A model generated the notes under the pieces. That model saw only the letters and a program-made list of their open reading frames with translations, had not been told where the DNA came from and made no database searches. Shown here in pieces: positions 44,851-58,200 of a stretch of 64,000 nucleotides of DNA. Every line of letters begins with the position of its first letter. The stretch's first letter is position 1. Source of the stretch: Leucogyrophana mollusca (taxonomy: Eukaryota > Basidiomycota > Agaricomycetes > Boletales); assembly GCA_021014945.1 (NCBI GenBank), contig MU266341.1, positions 62,001-126,000 on the forward strand, written 5' to 3'. Both the position numbers and the translations under genes were made by a program.

Positions 44851-47247
44851 ATGTCTCCTAGTAATCGTCTTAGAAAGTCTTCGTCAGCCACTGACAATGG
44901 TTCCAATATCCAGCCGATCACTCGTTCACCGCCAGCATCACCTAGAGCAAGCCAGGATAGACCTGCGCGACCCAGAGAGCCCTACCCAGTTCCCAGCAAC
45001 AATCCTGCGAGCCAGTATACCCTGCTGGAGAAGCTGGGCACCGGCAGCTTTGGGGTGGTCTACAAGGCTATGCATAACGAAACGAGACAGATAGTTGCCA
45101 TCAAGCAGATCGGCAAGTAAACTTAGCTCTTTGTGCGGCTTGGTGATTGCTTACTCCGTACTCGCTATTTCTGTGGTTTAGACCTAGAGGATTCCGATGA
45201 TGACATATCTGAGATCCAGCAAGAAATCGCGAGTCTCGCTCAGTGCGACTCTGAATATGTCACTCGGTATTATGGCTCCTTCGTCGTCGCTTACAAGCTC
45301 TGGATCGTCATGGAGTACCTAGCGGGAGGGTCCTGTCTCGACCTCCTAAAACCTGGGGTGTTTTCAGAGGCACATATCGCTGTAATTTGTCACGAGCTTC
45401 TGCGCGGTCTCGAATACCTGCACGCAAAAGGAACCATACATCGGGACATCAAAGCCGCGAACGTCCTCCTATCCGCAGATGGGAAAGTGAAGCTAGCAGA
45501 CTTCGGCGTAGCGGCCCAGCTCACGAACACACTAAGACATACTTTTGTCGGCACCCCGTTCTGGATGGCGCCGGAGGTTATTCGTCAGGCAGGTTACGAT
45601 GCCAAAGCGGACATGTGGAGTTTGGGCATCACTGCAATAGAGATGGCGAATGGGGAGCCGCCTTTGGCGGAATATCATCCCATGCGCGTACTCTTCTTGA
45701 TACCAAAGGCGAAACCACCCGTGCTCGAAGGGGCATTCACTCCTGCCTTCAAGGACTTTGTTGCACAATGTCTCACCAAAGATCCCGATGCGGTGAGTGC
45801 CAACTATTCATGACGGAATGACGCTTCCTCAACCTATTTCATCCAGCGTCCCACAGCGAAGGAGCTTCTACAGCACAGGTTTATTCGGGGTGCGAAGAAG
45901 ACCGCGTATCTGACCGAACTCATCGAAAGATACCAGGACCATCGCGCACGATCACCGCAAAAGGGACAACAAGCATATCAAGCCACAGTGCGTAACAATG
46001 GGACGTGGGAGGCCAATGGAACGATACGCAGTGATTGGAACTTTGATACGATCAAATCGACGTCGGTCATGGGCACATTCCGCAGTGTGGCGAAGGACTT
46101 GATGCCGGAGATGGATGACGAGGATTATATAGACGACGAACCTTCGGTGTATGAGGAAGACGCGGGCTCGGTCGAAACGGATGCGGCGGTCAAGGGCAGC
46201 GAGCCGCTCGGTTCAGGCGGGATAGGCATGAACTTCCAAGCAGCACACTCTACGATGGTTATCAAACAAATGCCGAATGAGGAGGACATCTCGACACTAC
46301 TGGCTGCTACGGAGGATTCACCCGGGGAGTCGAATGAAAGCACTGGGCCTCCTACACCTCCGAAAGGGGGGCATGGGTCCGAAGATAGTACCCCTTTAGG
46401 GGCGCCACCCGCTTACACGGGTTCAGTCCGTTCAGCGCGACGCACATCGTACGCAGCAAGACATAACGTTAACGGGCCCGGAACCATTGTGCGAGACGCA
46501 GATCTTGGCAATGGTGTGGACACGATTAGACCGGTGAAGAAAGTTGATACTGTGGGTTCGCTGAGGTTGTCGGCAGAGTATGTTGGCAGCGCGAGGAGCA
46601 GAGAGGACAGCCCAACTTCACCAACATCCTCGACGAAAGAACGATCCTCCTTCAGACGGAGAACAAAGGAGTCGGAGCGGGCAGGGCGGGTGATGGTCGA
46701 CGATGTTGTGCTTCCGGTGCTCCAGAACGTGAGTAGATTATTCTGTGGTTTATATTCCAGGCAGTTGACCCTTGATTTTGTTAGGCTATCCGCGACGACA
46801 TGGAGGCTCGGGAAATAGAGGCTCTCAGCATGTTATCTCGCGGGTTTTCAGATCTCAAGGAAGCCAATCCGTCACTTTCTTATAACGTGATTCTGGATAT
46901 ATTATCTGGAATAAACGAGTGGGTTTCACATCGACTCCTCACTCTGGTTCATCTTCTGACCACGATTCTCTCACAGTAATACGGCAGTCCGACAGCACGT
47001 TCAAACCTCGCGTGGTCTCTTCCCTCACAAGCGGATAATTCGCAAGAGCGAGATGACCGCCAAAGGCCTCGTGGTCACTGAAGTTCAAGAAGACATCTCA
47101 GGACTTCCAATAGATTCGAGCGCCTCGACGTCTGGACACTCTGTCAAAACAGACGACCCAGTGCGCAAGTCGCCTATCGCTGAACTGCTGTATATGCGGT
47201 GGCTGGAGGGTCTGCGGATCAAGTGGCCGAGTATCCTGTCCTCGTAA
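44851..47247 (+). CDS. Ste20-family protein kinase, germinal-centre-kinase group III type
   Basis: Starts [20 protein letters not shown] and a short Ser/Pro-rich lead. The kinase domain has [18 protein letters not shown] (glycine loop) and VAIKQI (catalytic Lys). Then, across a GC-AG intron at 45113-45181, come [38 protein letters not shown] and [13 protein letters not shown], ending [13 protein letters not shown]. The block [13 protein letters not shown] is typical of GCK-III (MST3/STK24-26, fungal Nak1/Kic1/Don3). The C-terminal half is acidic and Ser-rich with PPTPPKGG motifs, and ends with a conserved-looking [20 protein letters not shown] region and [16 protein letters not shown]. Such kinases act in the morphogenesis (RAM/SIN) networks controlling polarity and septation. 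All catalytic residues (K, HRD, DFG) are present. The stop is at 47247. Confidence 0.93.
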
Positions 47248-47905
47248 TCTGCATGATGGCGATATGACGCTGGCACTTTCCATCGTCACGCTAATCAACT
47301 TTACTGGTTCAATTCTCGTTGTCTATGCGTTTACAGTTATTTCATGGTCTGACGTCTATCTAACGGACCCAATCCCCTCCCATTCTTTTACTTTCACACG
47401 TGCGTCCTTGGGATATATTTGCGCCTTTCCTTGACAATATTTTCTTACGAAGTACTCACTTAACTTACGCCCTCTTACGACCAGCTGCCATGGTCTTCTT
47501 CTACTTGTAGTCGTAGTCTCTATTGCATGTACACACTAACGCCATTGACCATGAACTATACCAAGTCACCAGTCGGGCTTGTGTTCGTGTAGCAACCTCA
47601 TTTTCATGGCTTAGATCATATCTGCTGTAAGTGTCCATGTTACCTTTAAGCACGAGCTTGATACTTTGAAACCTAAAACTGAGGCTACTCTTTGAGGTCT
47701 TAGGAGGTGAATATGGAAGTGTGTTCAAGAGGTATGATTATAACAATGTGGTAAACAGTCCGTATCTCCAAAGAAAAGAAAATAGTAATGTAAGAATCCC
47801 CGAAGAATAGAAATGGTGCTAGTGAGATAATGTAACAGGAAGGTATTTACGTGCTCGTACGAGTGTGGGTAGTGTTGGTATGTCCGTAATAGTCCCTGTG
47901 AGCAA
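47248..47905. other. Convergent intergenic region
   Basis: About 660 bases between two convergent stop codons. AT-rich and presumably 3' untranslated sequence for both neighbours. No gene is visible. Confidence 0.4.
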
Positions 47906-49448
47906 TTAAGCTAAGATGCTACCAGCAACCGCGGCCAAGATGGCCACAAGCCCAGAGAGTGCCGTTGATACAGGTCCCATGCGGAAGCCTGTGCCCTTCT
48001 GGTTGGCGTGTGTGTTGCCCGATGACGAGCCGCCATGCGGCGGCGGGGCACTGCGAAGAAAATGGAGTCAAAGGATGAAAGGCAAGGCGATAGGGTGCAC
48101 TTACCCTGTCGGTTTAGAACTGGGTGCTGAACTGCTACCGGATGCTGAAGGTGGTTCTTGAACACTAAGATCAGCGACCTGCCCAGGGTTCACCGGGGAC
48201 GTCGAATTGTCCGCGTTCTGATAAGCGGCGCCACCGTCGAGTTGAGCGAGGGAAACCATGTTCCAGCCATTCGACTTCATGAGAGGAAATGCGGCTATGA
48301 AGGCTCCGACAGTGTCTACCATCAACTCGTGTTCCAGGATAATGAGACCGGGGGTTTTGGGACCTATGACAGCTTATGAGCACTGTAGAAGGTGTCAATT
48401 ACAAGAAATTACCTGTCAGCCATGTTTGCATCAGGGTGGCGATCTTGTCCAGAGTCGTACCTCCCGCCTCATGGAGACTCCAGTCATCGGTACTAATGAT
48501 GGCGATATTAGTCGGTAATATCGGGAAAAGGGATGACAACGTACTCTTGGTTCCAGATGACGGTGGTGAGGCCAAACACTTCCTTTGCTATTGCCCGAGT
48601 CCTCATGTCCGAGTCGCCATAAGGGGGCCTCCAGTACTTGGGGAGCCGCCCACCAGTCGAGTTGTGGATGATTTCCATCGTCCAACCAAATTCGCCAACA
48701 AGCTCTTCGTTGGTCTTGGTAGTCATGTAAGGGTGAGTCCATGTGTGTACAGCCATGTCGTCCCCGTTAGCTAACGCCTGACTGAATATCGCAGGGTATT
48801 GGAGGATATTGGAGCCGATGAAGAAGTGAGTGGCATGCAAACCATTGCTCTGTAGGAAATCGTAAAGCGCGGGTGACGGCTAATGAATTACGTCAGCTAC
48901 TACCGAAGACCAGAGCGCACGAAGGAGACATACTGGCAAGGGCCCATCATCGAAGCTAAGTGCTAGGGTACCAGGGGGTCCATCCCAAAGGTCACCCTGG
49001 ATCCTACATTGGTAGGTCGCCGAGCAAACCTCTGGCTTGTTAGGATCAAAGCCATCGTAAGTGGGTTCACCGCCGGCGACCATAGTAGAGACTGGAATCT
49101 TCGGGATCTTGCCCGCGGCCTCAGCAGCATGGAGAGCATTCAACCAGGCCGGAGGAAGCTGTGTGATGTCCGGCGCGCCGGGCGGGTAGCCGGCGGTCCA
49201 TTCTGTTGTTGTGGTGAGCGGGCGACAAGTGAAAGGAGAAAAATAAACATACCGGGTGAACCAACAGGGGCATAGGTGATACCGTCAGAGGCTCCGCCAT
49301 CGCGCTTGAAGAGGGCATGGACCGGATGATCGTCAGGTTGATACCACGTTCCTGGGAGGCGTTTCTGCTCGACATGACTGTCGTGGGCGGTGGTCGTGTG
49401 AGCGAGGGCACCGGCGAGCAGCAGGATAGAGGCAAGTCGGGACGGCAT
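47906..49448 (-). CDS. Chitin deacetylase, GPI-anchored type (polysaccharide deacetylase, CE4)
   Basis: The signal peptide MPSRLASILLLAGALAHTTT starts at 49448. The NodB/CE4 domain has LALSFDDGPLP (motif 1, catalytic and metal Asp), AVHTWTHPYMTT (motif 2, metal His pair), WRPPYGDSDMR (motif 3), TTVIWNQDTDDW (motif 4) and LIILEHEL (motif 5 His). The C-terminus is Ser/Pro-rich (SASGSSSAPSSKPTG), then ends with a hydrophobic tail VSTALSGLVAILAAVAG, typical of a GPI-anchor signal. Introns separate these blocks. The enzyme removes acetyl groups from chitin to give chitosan at the plasma membrane and wall. All five CE4 motifs are intact. The upstream N-terminal region (KRLPGTWYQPDDHPVHALF) is the usual pre-domain segment of basidiomycete chitin deacetylases. 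Confidence 0.94.
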
Positions 49449-50101
49449 GGCGAGGACAGGGACCTAAAAGGGGAAAAGAACGGAAAGGGGAGCGGATAGG
49501 TGAGAAGATGAAGGTGCGGAAGAGAGGGAGGATGAGATTTCGAACAGCGGATAGCAGGCATTTTGTAGTGCGGCGAGGGACATCCGCTGGTTAGCCGCTC
49601 ATGTCAGCCACCTAGTATACCGATGGAAAATTTCCATATGCGGAACATATGATCGACGAAGCATTCCTCTGGCAGTTGTAGGAATTCTGGGTGTAAGTGG
49701 GGAAACCAAAAGAATGCAGTCAGCATGATAGAGGCTGACCGGAACCCCATCGAGTATCTGGGTCAGCCTCCGAGGACGGAAACGGTGGCGGACACATCGG
49801 CGGCAGGCAGACATCTCGCCAGCAGCACAACGTCAATAGTGAATATTGAATGCTCGCCAGTGCCTGCATATATGTCGAGTCATCCCCTCGGATCATTTCC
49901 CCGCAAGTTGGCATGTTCGCCGACCAAGCCACATGGCTTGTTATGAAAACAAGCAGTTGAGCCTGAAGTTCAGATGGGAGCTGTAAAAGCTCGAAGGCAT
50001 GTTGCATAACTAGACTTGTCAGATCTATGGGGACGGCAGGGCTACAACCACCATTGTCAAATGTCTATCAAGAAGATGACTCGGAGTTTACACGGCTACC
50101 C
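49449..50101. other. Intergenic region upstream of chitin deacetylase
   Basis: About 650 bases containing the chitin deacetylase promoter and the 3' flank of the TFIIF alpha gene. Open frames here have no recognisable content. Confidence 0.4.
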
Positions 50102-52347
50102 TCAGGCGGCGGCAGGAGTTGACGGCTGTGAAGTCGCTTCGGGAGTAGCGCTTCGCAAGACAAGTACACCTCCCCGCAACTGTGCCACCTGCTTCACCAA
50201 CGTCGTAAACTTGGACTTCTTCGCATCCGTCGTTAAATAAGGCGTGAAATGATGGATGCAGTCCCGCGTCGTCGCGTTTGGCGTATTCTGCAGCCATTCG
50301 ATCAGCATTCTGTCCTCCAGCTCTCCTCCCGGAGGCGGGCCTGGTGGTAAAGGCTTCCGTCTCTTCGGCTTGGGTGCTGCCGCTGGGCCACTCGTCGGGG
50401 AACCTGACGGTGGTCCACTGCCAGTCAGGTCATCAGTGGCTTTGCGTTTGTTGGCAGGCTTCGGTACCGAAGCAGAACCTGACGCTGTCGGGCTCGTTGG
50501 GCTTCTGACAGTTACTGGGCTAGTTGCTCGGCTGCCAGATACAGGACTGGTTGCACGACTGCCAGCACCTTGACCACTCAACGGGCTGGTGGCACGGCTG
50601 CCATTCGTTGACTTGAGCTTTGGTGCCTTGGGACTCGTTGCGCGTTTAGCCACAACGGAATGCCCTCCGAGGCCAGGAGAAAGGGCTGGAGAGGTGGCTC
50701 TTGAACCAGCAGCAGACGCGTTCTGAGGTTGGCTCGCTGACGACTGGGAAGGCTTGGGTGATGGTTGTTGTGAACTCGCTCGTGATTTGACTTGCTGGGG
50801 CTGCTGCTGAATCGCAGGCTCATTTGTTGCAACGGGGATCTCTTCTTCCGACTCTTCCTCTTCCTGTGCAGTGGTGAGAAAATATCAACGCACGAGGATG
50901 GGTTCTCACATACCGAGCTGGCATAGGGATTCTTCCTCTCGTCATCACTGTCGTACGCAATGTTCTTTTCCAGATTGCGCACAAGCTTCTTCAATGCTTT
51001 ACCGTCTTTGGTGAGCTGACTCTCGTCATCCTCTTCATCGGACTCGTCGACATGTCCTTCCCGCTGCTTATTCGCAGCTTTATACTCTCGTTTCAATCGT
51101 TCCTGGTTTGTCATGAGCATACAGGAACAAAAGGGTTGTGGCGACTGAATTACCTCAAGTTCTTTCGCCTCTTCGTCGTTAATATCAGGAGCTTCCTGCT
51201 CATCGTCATCTGCAGGATCCTCAGAGAACACGCCTTCGTCAATGTCTCCTTCAGCCTCATCCTCCTCCTTTCTTTTCCGCCCCCCACCCTCCTCGTCGTC
51301 ATCGCCGCGAGCGCTTCGATGTACCGAGACTAGTTTACGACCACCGGGGCCTCGGCTTTGACTTGCGTTATGAACGAGCGAGCTACCACTCGCACCACTG
51401 TCTGGCTCAGCCTTGAACATGGCGGCAGTCGCTGTCGACGGCGCCTTTCCATTTCTGTTGTGCAAAAGCCAGGTCTGCGGGTCCTTGTTCTTCTGAATTT
51501 TGGCCATCTTCGAGAACGGTCAGTCCTTACGCAAACACGATCAATAGAGATTGCGTACAATGGACTCTGCCTCCTCCAGAGTGGGTATATGGTAGTTGGG
51601 CTTCTTCTGGAATTTGTACCACCGATTAGCCGGGACGAACTTGAAGAATTCTTGCGCGGCAGGCATAAACAGTGCGTGCGTCTCTGCCTTGGCAACCTCT
51701 TCCAACTTCCCCACCCAAACTTCATTCTGCTTCGCATCCTCCATCACCCAGGGATATCGCTCTTCCCTTCTAAGTTGCCGCGTCGCGTCGGGCACCAAGA
51801 ACACCTGGCGAGTTTTCTTCTGAAATCTCTTCTTTCCATTGGCCGCCCCCTTGCCTTTGGTATCCTTATCTTTCGACGAGGAAGCTTCACCGGCACCATT
51901 GTTGTTCATCATCGGCTTTCCCTCCGCATCCACCATCACCACCTTGCCATCCGGGCCAATCACAGGCTTGCCATCGGGCCCCAACATGGGTCCCGCAGCA
52001 ACCTGGACGGGTGCGCTGACCTCCTCCCGCTTCAGCTCCTTCCTGTTCAACTTTATCGGCTCTTCCCACGTCGAGATATCTACCGGGGTCCGCGAGGAGA
52101 ACTTCATAATATCGTATTTCCATCCATTAAGCGCAGACGACATGAGTTTGTACTCGGCAAAGTCGCCGTCTGGGAGCTTAGTGTTGTCGTCCGTGTCTGC
52201 ATCGGGTGGGGTGGGCTGCTGGCGTGGAGTAGCAGACTTCCGAGGGGAAGTTGCGGTAGGTGTTCCATTCGGTGGTGTACCAGAGGGCTCTTTCCTCACA
52301 GGTTTCTTCTTGTGGAAGAGAAGCGATTCGGATGGCTTGGGAGGCAT
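50102..52347 (-). CDS. Transcription initiation factor TFIIF subunit alpha (RAP74/Tfg1)
   Basis: The start at 52347 gives MPPKPSESLLFHKKKPVRKE and a Pro/Thr-rich lead. Then LMSSALNGWKYDIMKFSSRT begins the dimerisation domain, with PVDISTWEEPIKLNRKEL, KKRFQKKTRQVFLVPDATRQ and RYPWVMEDAKQNEVWVGKLE, and after an intron the Lys/Glu/Asp-rich linker (ADDDEQEAPDINDEEAKELE and neighbours). The Ser/Thr/Pro repeats SRATSPVSGSRATSPVT follow, and finally the winged-helix C-terminus (MLIEWLQNTPNATTRDCIHH then FTPYLTTDAKKSKFTTLVKQ), which binds the Fcp1 phosphatase. TFIIF accompanies RNA polymerase II in initiation and elongation. A long open frame on the opposite strand is a shadow caused by codon bias. 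The repeat region is unusually rich in SRATSP units. Confidence 0.93.
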
Positions 52348-52843
52348 TGTGAAAATATCCAAACTGAGGGCAAGCTATGCGGGGATATATGAACGAGAGA
52401 GGTGAGCGGGGGGGCTAAAGCAGATAGAAATGAAAGTCTACAAGGAATACAAGGCAGCCGTATCCATATAGTGTTTCCTTGAGCTTGTAGACAGTTGTCA
52501 CTGTCAAGCGATCGTGGCCGTCAAAGACAACAAGGCCTAACGCCCTCGCCACATCGCCATCTTACAATACCCCATCACGTAATCAATGACCACTTCCCTT
52601 CCTCAGCTGTCCTCCTCATCCTTAGCTAGCTCAAAGAACGTCGAATGCTACCTGCGATTGATATGACGAAAGGAAAACTATCGTAGAGGATGCTACCAGG
52701 GCTATATACATATCGTGTTCATATACGGGGCGTCCGCAGAAGAAGAAAAGTGCCCAGCTTTCTCCAGCGTAGCCCTACCGAACCTATATCCGCCGATCCT
52801 GACCAATACATACAAAACAATAGCGAAACCTAGCGTGATAGGG
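52348..52843. other. Intergenic region upstream of TFIIF alpha
   Basis: About 500 bases between the TFIIF alpha start and the stop of the bHLH gene. It is the TFIIF promoter region, with no gene visible. Confidence 0.4.
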
Positions 52844-55121
52844 TTACGAAGGTGCATCCGCCCTGGGAGCAGGTACGCTACCGTTCCCGTTGTGCGTGGA
52901 ACCGTTCACGGGTGGAGGAGGTTGCTGCGCTGCTGGTCCACCTCCCGGCGGAAATGTGTTCTGGGAAGAAGGAGGTCGCGAGAGCGGCTGTTGTTGGTGT
53001 GGTGGAGGTTGTTGATGTGGTGGTGGTGGCTGGTGGGGATGCGGAGGAGCGTGCGGCATCGCTCCTGGCGGCGGTGGAGGGTACTGCCCTGGTACTACCG
53101 GACCCTGACCATACACCACGGGGTGTGGAGGACCACCAGGACCGAAAGGCGGTATTCCCTGCCGCATGCTGTCGAGCTCGTGTCTGAGCATCTCAATTTC
53201 ACGAGCCATGTCTTGATGACTTTGTTTCAAATTAGACACGAAGTCGATAGCTGCATCAAAAGCGTCAGGAACTGACGCCTGCGATAGTGAACTATCGGTA
53301 TAGCGAACACGCACCTTTACTTAGAATCTCCCATTTGCTCGCCTTCATACCCCGGTCCGCCGGTAGATGATCTCGTAGTTCATCAAAGAGATCCTTCATC
53401 TCCTTTCTTCTTTTTCTTTCTGCCAGCTTATGTGACACCCGGAGTTCGGGCGAGCGCGAGTACGGCGTAGCACCGGGGTCCTTCGGTGGCTTGGCATTTG
53501 AGGATGAGGGTGATGGGGCCGAGGACGGTTCCTCTGGCGTGGCTGAAGGGCCCGCGGGATTTGCGGTAGATGAATTCGGTTCGCGTAATTGACGCGACGG
53601 GGGGCGTGATCTCGAGCGCACGTTTCTGGTGGGACCTGCAGCTGGTGGGTTGTCTGGGATTGACATTCGTCTGTCTGGAGGAAAAGCCATTGGAGGCATC
53701 ATAGTCATATGAATAGAGTGCTGAGGGTCGAAAGTGCGAGGTTGGTTCTGAATATTAGGGTCTTGTTGCCCTTCCGGATGTTGTGCTGCAGACCACGCGA
53801 AAGTCGCCATGCTGCCAGGAGTTGGAGGTGCAGGTGGCCGACCATGTGGCGAACCGGCGGGAAATGCCGGGGGAAAGCCACCTGACCCATTTGGGAACGT
53901 CGATGTCAACGAATCGCGCCTCTCGTTTAACCACCATTGTCCACTGTGAACACCATTTCCTATGGGACTACCAGCCAGACCAGGCCCTCCCACTGCCCGT
54001 GAATCCACTGAATTACGTCGTTGATCGTATAAACTCAGCTGCGCTATTCTGTGCGTTTCCACGGCTGATCCTCTTCGTTTTTGTGCTCGTCCTTCGGGAT
54101 CCATGCTGGGAATCCCTGGGCCGACTAGTTGTGGATCTATATCCTCGCCAACCATTGCTTCTCTGTCCGAGGACATTTTCCTCTTTGTCCCATGAGTCAT
54201 TTGCGAGTCCGAAGAATTCTGTGCACGACTGGTTATGTTCCTGTCGTGATATTATAAGCCTGCTACCTACTGCAATTGATTGTCTCCGTGAATTGTAGTC
54301 GATCTCTTCTGGTTGGTGAATTCGATTCCGTGGCGAGCTGTCGATATTCATCTGACCGGACGAGCTCGGCCGTTCCGACCCTGGTACGTCAAATGGGATT
54401 TGGATATTCACAACGAGGTCTGGGGCTGATGCGGAGATACTCACTTGCACCTCCAGCTGAAGGTTGGGAAGATGTTGCGCCCTTTGCGTTCGAGGGCTGA
54501 CCATTCTCCCTTTCGACAGACGGAGATCGCAGAATCTTCCGCATTTGTTTACTAGACGATTCCGCGTTATGTCCTGACCCTCCACTATCACCAAACACGT
54601 AGTTCGCGGCTGGACGAGGGCCTAAAGGGTGGGTTCCTCGCATCAGCTTCCGCGGCTTCGGCGATAGGATCAGAAACGGTACCATCTGCAGAAGCGGCAT
54701 GAAGAGAAGGATCTGTTATTGAGCCCCTGCGTTGCTGCTGTAAATATTCGAGAGGGGGGAGGGATATGAGCGGGGAATGCTTGGACACGGACGATGATTC
54801 TTTCTGCGATCCAGGGATAGTATTTGGATTACTGGATTCTCCTGAAGATATAGCAGGTAAGGTATTGTCGTTATGATTCGTGGCGGTCATGGTTGGGGCA
54901 GGCATGATACCCGCGGTATCCTGAGTGGAATGGCAGTCAACGGACGAGAAAGAGCGAGAAGAAATGGACGATGTGAATGCACTGTGAACGTCGAGGTTAT
55001 AGAATTGGTCTGTGTTGCCGGATTCGGCGCCAGACAACGTGGAGCTCCGATTCGCGGGGACACACGTGGCCATTACACCCCCCGAATAGGCTATATTGGA
55101 ACTCGAGCCTGCCAAGTACAT
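52844..55121 (-). CDS. Basic helix-loop-helix transcription factor
   Basis: Starts [20 protein letters not shown] at 55121. A long Ser/Pro/Asn-rich regulatory N-terminus ([55 protein letters not shown]) leads to the bHLH domain near 53450-53220: [40 protein letters not shown] and, across an intron, [19 protein letters not shown], continuing into a leucine-spaced helix [14 protein letters not shown]. The C-terminus is Pro/Gly/Gln/His-rich. The basic region H..AERKRR fits the E-box-binding class (CACGTG or CANNTG). Dimeric nuclear regulator; targets unknown. The stop is at 52844. The start lies only 135 bases from the upstream gene's stop on the same strand, so its promoter must be short or overlap that gene's 3' end. 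Confidence 0.9.
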
Positions 55122-55256
55122 CTCCCAATCGGGTGTTAATAATGCCTTTCTTCAAGTCAGTTGGCATGGGACAGTGGGATGCTCGTGAAAAGTTCAAGCA
55201 CACGCAGGCTCGGATACAAAGTACTAGGGCTGCAGCACAGCTCGCTTTCGTACCTA

Positions 55257-58200
55257 TCACCTCTCTACATCAGCCTCGATGTTCTCTAGTCTCGTAGCAT
55301 CCAGCAGCCGCCGTTGATCAGCGCTCAATTCAATGCTCCGAGCATGCTTGGCCTTCATACTGTTCCGCGTCATCCTCCCAGACTTCTCCTTCTCCATCCC
55401 ATCCCACGCCAAACGCTCAAGAATATCGTCGACCGTGACCATCTCCCTCACCCACGGTATGTAATCCAGGAACACTGAGCGCTGTGGCATCAGAGGTGCA
55501 GGGAGGTTGATGATGTGCTGCAACGCCTCAACCATCTGAGATTCGTAGACCACGCGAGAATGGAATAGTCGATGTTCTGGAAAGCTTCCGCTCGCCGCGG
55601 GGTTGATCGAAGCCACGATCGGGTCCGTATCAACAGCCGCGTGTGCTCCACGTGAAAGCCGAATGGCCTCCTGCGCAATGAGTTCGTCGTTGTGATAGAA
55701 GGCAAGAGCATCAGACGTGTCGGAAACGTGGGAGGGCCTGAATAGTATCGAATGTCCCAACTCATCGTCCAGCGAGGGCTCGCACATATTGAAAGAGAGG
55801 GCCTGGCGCAAATGAATGAGAGGCCGCGATACACACCAACAACACTCACTTCCGGCGTATCTTGAGGTGCTCTGCAAAGATGGCTGTCGGTAGACGATAC
55901 GAGATCAGTGTGTCGAGCAAACCAAAGCCATCGTTCCTTTTCCTCTTGTGAACCTTCTGCCAGATACGCACTGGTTTGGACGGAAATTACAGGGGATGGT
56001 GGTCGGCCACGCATTCCGACCTCGTGGTCACCATGGGGCATCCGTTGTTTTGGTGCGTCGGCTCCGAGAGAACACATCAACTGCAGCTGCGTGATTGTTC
56101 GTCGTAGATCAGCCAAGGGTAAACGTTCGGTCCTGGGATTGGGAGGTGCGTCCGGGATATCGAGGGCTTCTGTGGGATATGTCATATCATACAGGGATGC
56201 CAGTGATTCGCGAGGAACCGGGCAGCCTTCAGCAAAACACAAACCCTGAAGGTATGACACTGCCTCGGGCGATGGACAAGGTTCAAAGGCCAACGTGGCT
56301 TGCAGCGGTAGATCTGCGAGAGGAACCAAGCGGATATCTAGAATAAGCGCACGCATCAATTGCCTGCGCAAGCTCCAAGGGACGTGTTTCGCGTTACCGT
56401 TGCATGTCATGATCACTGGCCGCTTGCACTCTCTGATGAGCTCAATCACGGCTGGCCAGAAACCGGCATCTTCCTTGAACAATATGTCTACTTCTTCCAG
56501 TAAGACGACAGACTGTCGAGTTGCCGTCGGGACGGGTGTCGATTCAACAAGAGGTGCCGTTTGAGAAGTGCTAGTTCCTGGTGGTACAGGTGATACAGGT
56601 AGAGCTGCTCTGTGGGACGTGTCTTCGGAAGAAAAATTGACGGGGCTATCAGCTTGAATCTCGATAGGCTGGTCTTCAGTGCCACTCCGTTTCAATGCCT
56701 TGCAGGGCGCGGCTACGACTTTCGCACATTTCCCAAATAGGGCAGCAAAAGCAGAACTGGATATCGATTCGCTTTCCGAGGATGTACTGGCACGCGGTTG
56801 TGCCTTCTGGATGAGATGGTTTTTACCCACGTCTCCGACGAGGCGATCCAGGTTCGCACTGTTCCGCCTACCAATCCCAGGATATACCTCAAAGACCTCC
56901 CACCCGAGCTCCTCAGCGCAAGCATACACAGCCGCTGTTTTCCCGCATCCAGGCGGTCCAGTTATAAGGAGGGTGTTCGTTAGATTCTCGGCGAAATCGA
57001 CGTCGAAGCAGCGAGGATTTGAATTGACCTCCGTGGCGTCATGGTGGAGGGGTTGAGCTTCTGATTCTGCCGCGGCCTCAGTAGCTTCAAGATCGCCGCC
57101 TATTCGGTGAATCCGAGAAAAAGTTTGTCTGCAGAACTCAAGCTCGTCCTCGGATTGGTCGGCGAGATTGAGTTCTGACAGATAATCGTCCGCATTGCCG
57201 TCGCTGCTTGCGATGAAGTCGTCCAGCTCGTCTTCAGAGTCTATCCGCCGCCTCTTTCTCCCTTTCTTATTCGTCACTGCACGTATGACTCGGCGTCGTT
57301 TAATACCTCTTTCTGGTGGCTCTGTGCCCTTTGATTTTCCTTTCGGTCTGCCCTTACCAGCCTGGCTGTTCTTCGGAGTTGGTTCAGGTATTATAGGCAC
57401 ACCCTGAAATTGGAGCGCAAGAGCTTGAAACCAATTCCGAATGTACACAGCGTGGTGCTCATTCCCAAGCACTTCGTCTGCACGCCTCGGACGCCAGCGC
57501 GTGGTCCACATCTCTTGCCGCTGAGAATGAGGCGATGACTCTGTGAAGGGAGCGGCCGTGTTATTGATCAGCCGAGCGATCGCGGGATGGAAGTTTGCGT
57601 GGTGCAGAAACGGATAAGCGAGATACTGGTCCTTTCCCGTTTGCGTTGGAGACGTGGGTGGTGGAGACATGGGTGACGTCCTCGTTCGGTGTGTTTCAGC
57701 GGTGGGGTGACGGCTGGCAGGAATACTCGATAAGAAGCTTAGGGAAGTATTCGTCACGGGAGTCGGAGTGGCAAGCACCCGACGTTTGACCGGATGATGC
57801 GTATGAGTATATGTGTTTTGTGGTCCTCGTACGTGCTGTGAATGCTGATCTGGATATGGGGCATCAGACACCTTTGGATGTGCTAGGGTTGGCTTCTTAT
57901 ATGGAGATGGAGCCTCAGCTTTTACGAATATACGGGTTGGAGAGGTGAGTGATGATATGTCTTCTGGCGTCGACCTTATGCTGAGTGCAACAGCTCGCGC
58001 TCCCACATCGCTAGCGGTAGCAGCTATGGGGAACGACAGGGAGTTATCCATTAGCAGCGAGGAGTCCAGCGACGGAGACTGTTTCCTTAGGCTACCTACA
58101 GGTGGCGGGACCGAGGTAATTTCGACGTCAAAAGCGTCAACGTCGATGACCATTGGAACGGTGGCTTTCTTCTCAAATATGGAGTACAGTTTCTTTGGAA

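Noticed and set aside
51358..52392. 344-residue open frame on the plus strand across the TFIIF alpha gene
   Set aside because: It is antisense to the clear TFIIF alpha coding sequence, has no family content and follows from codon bias of the gene on the other strand.
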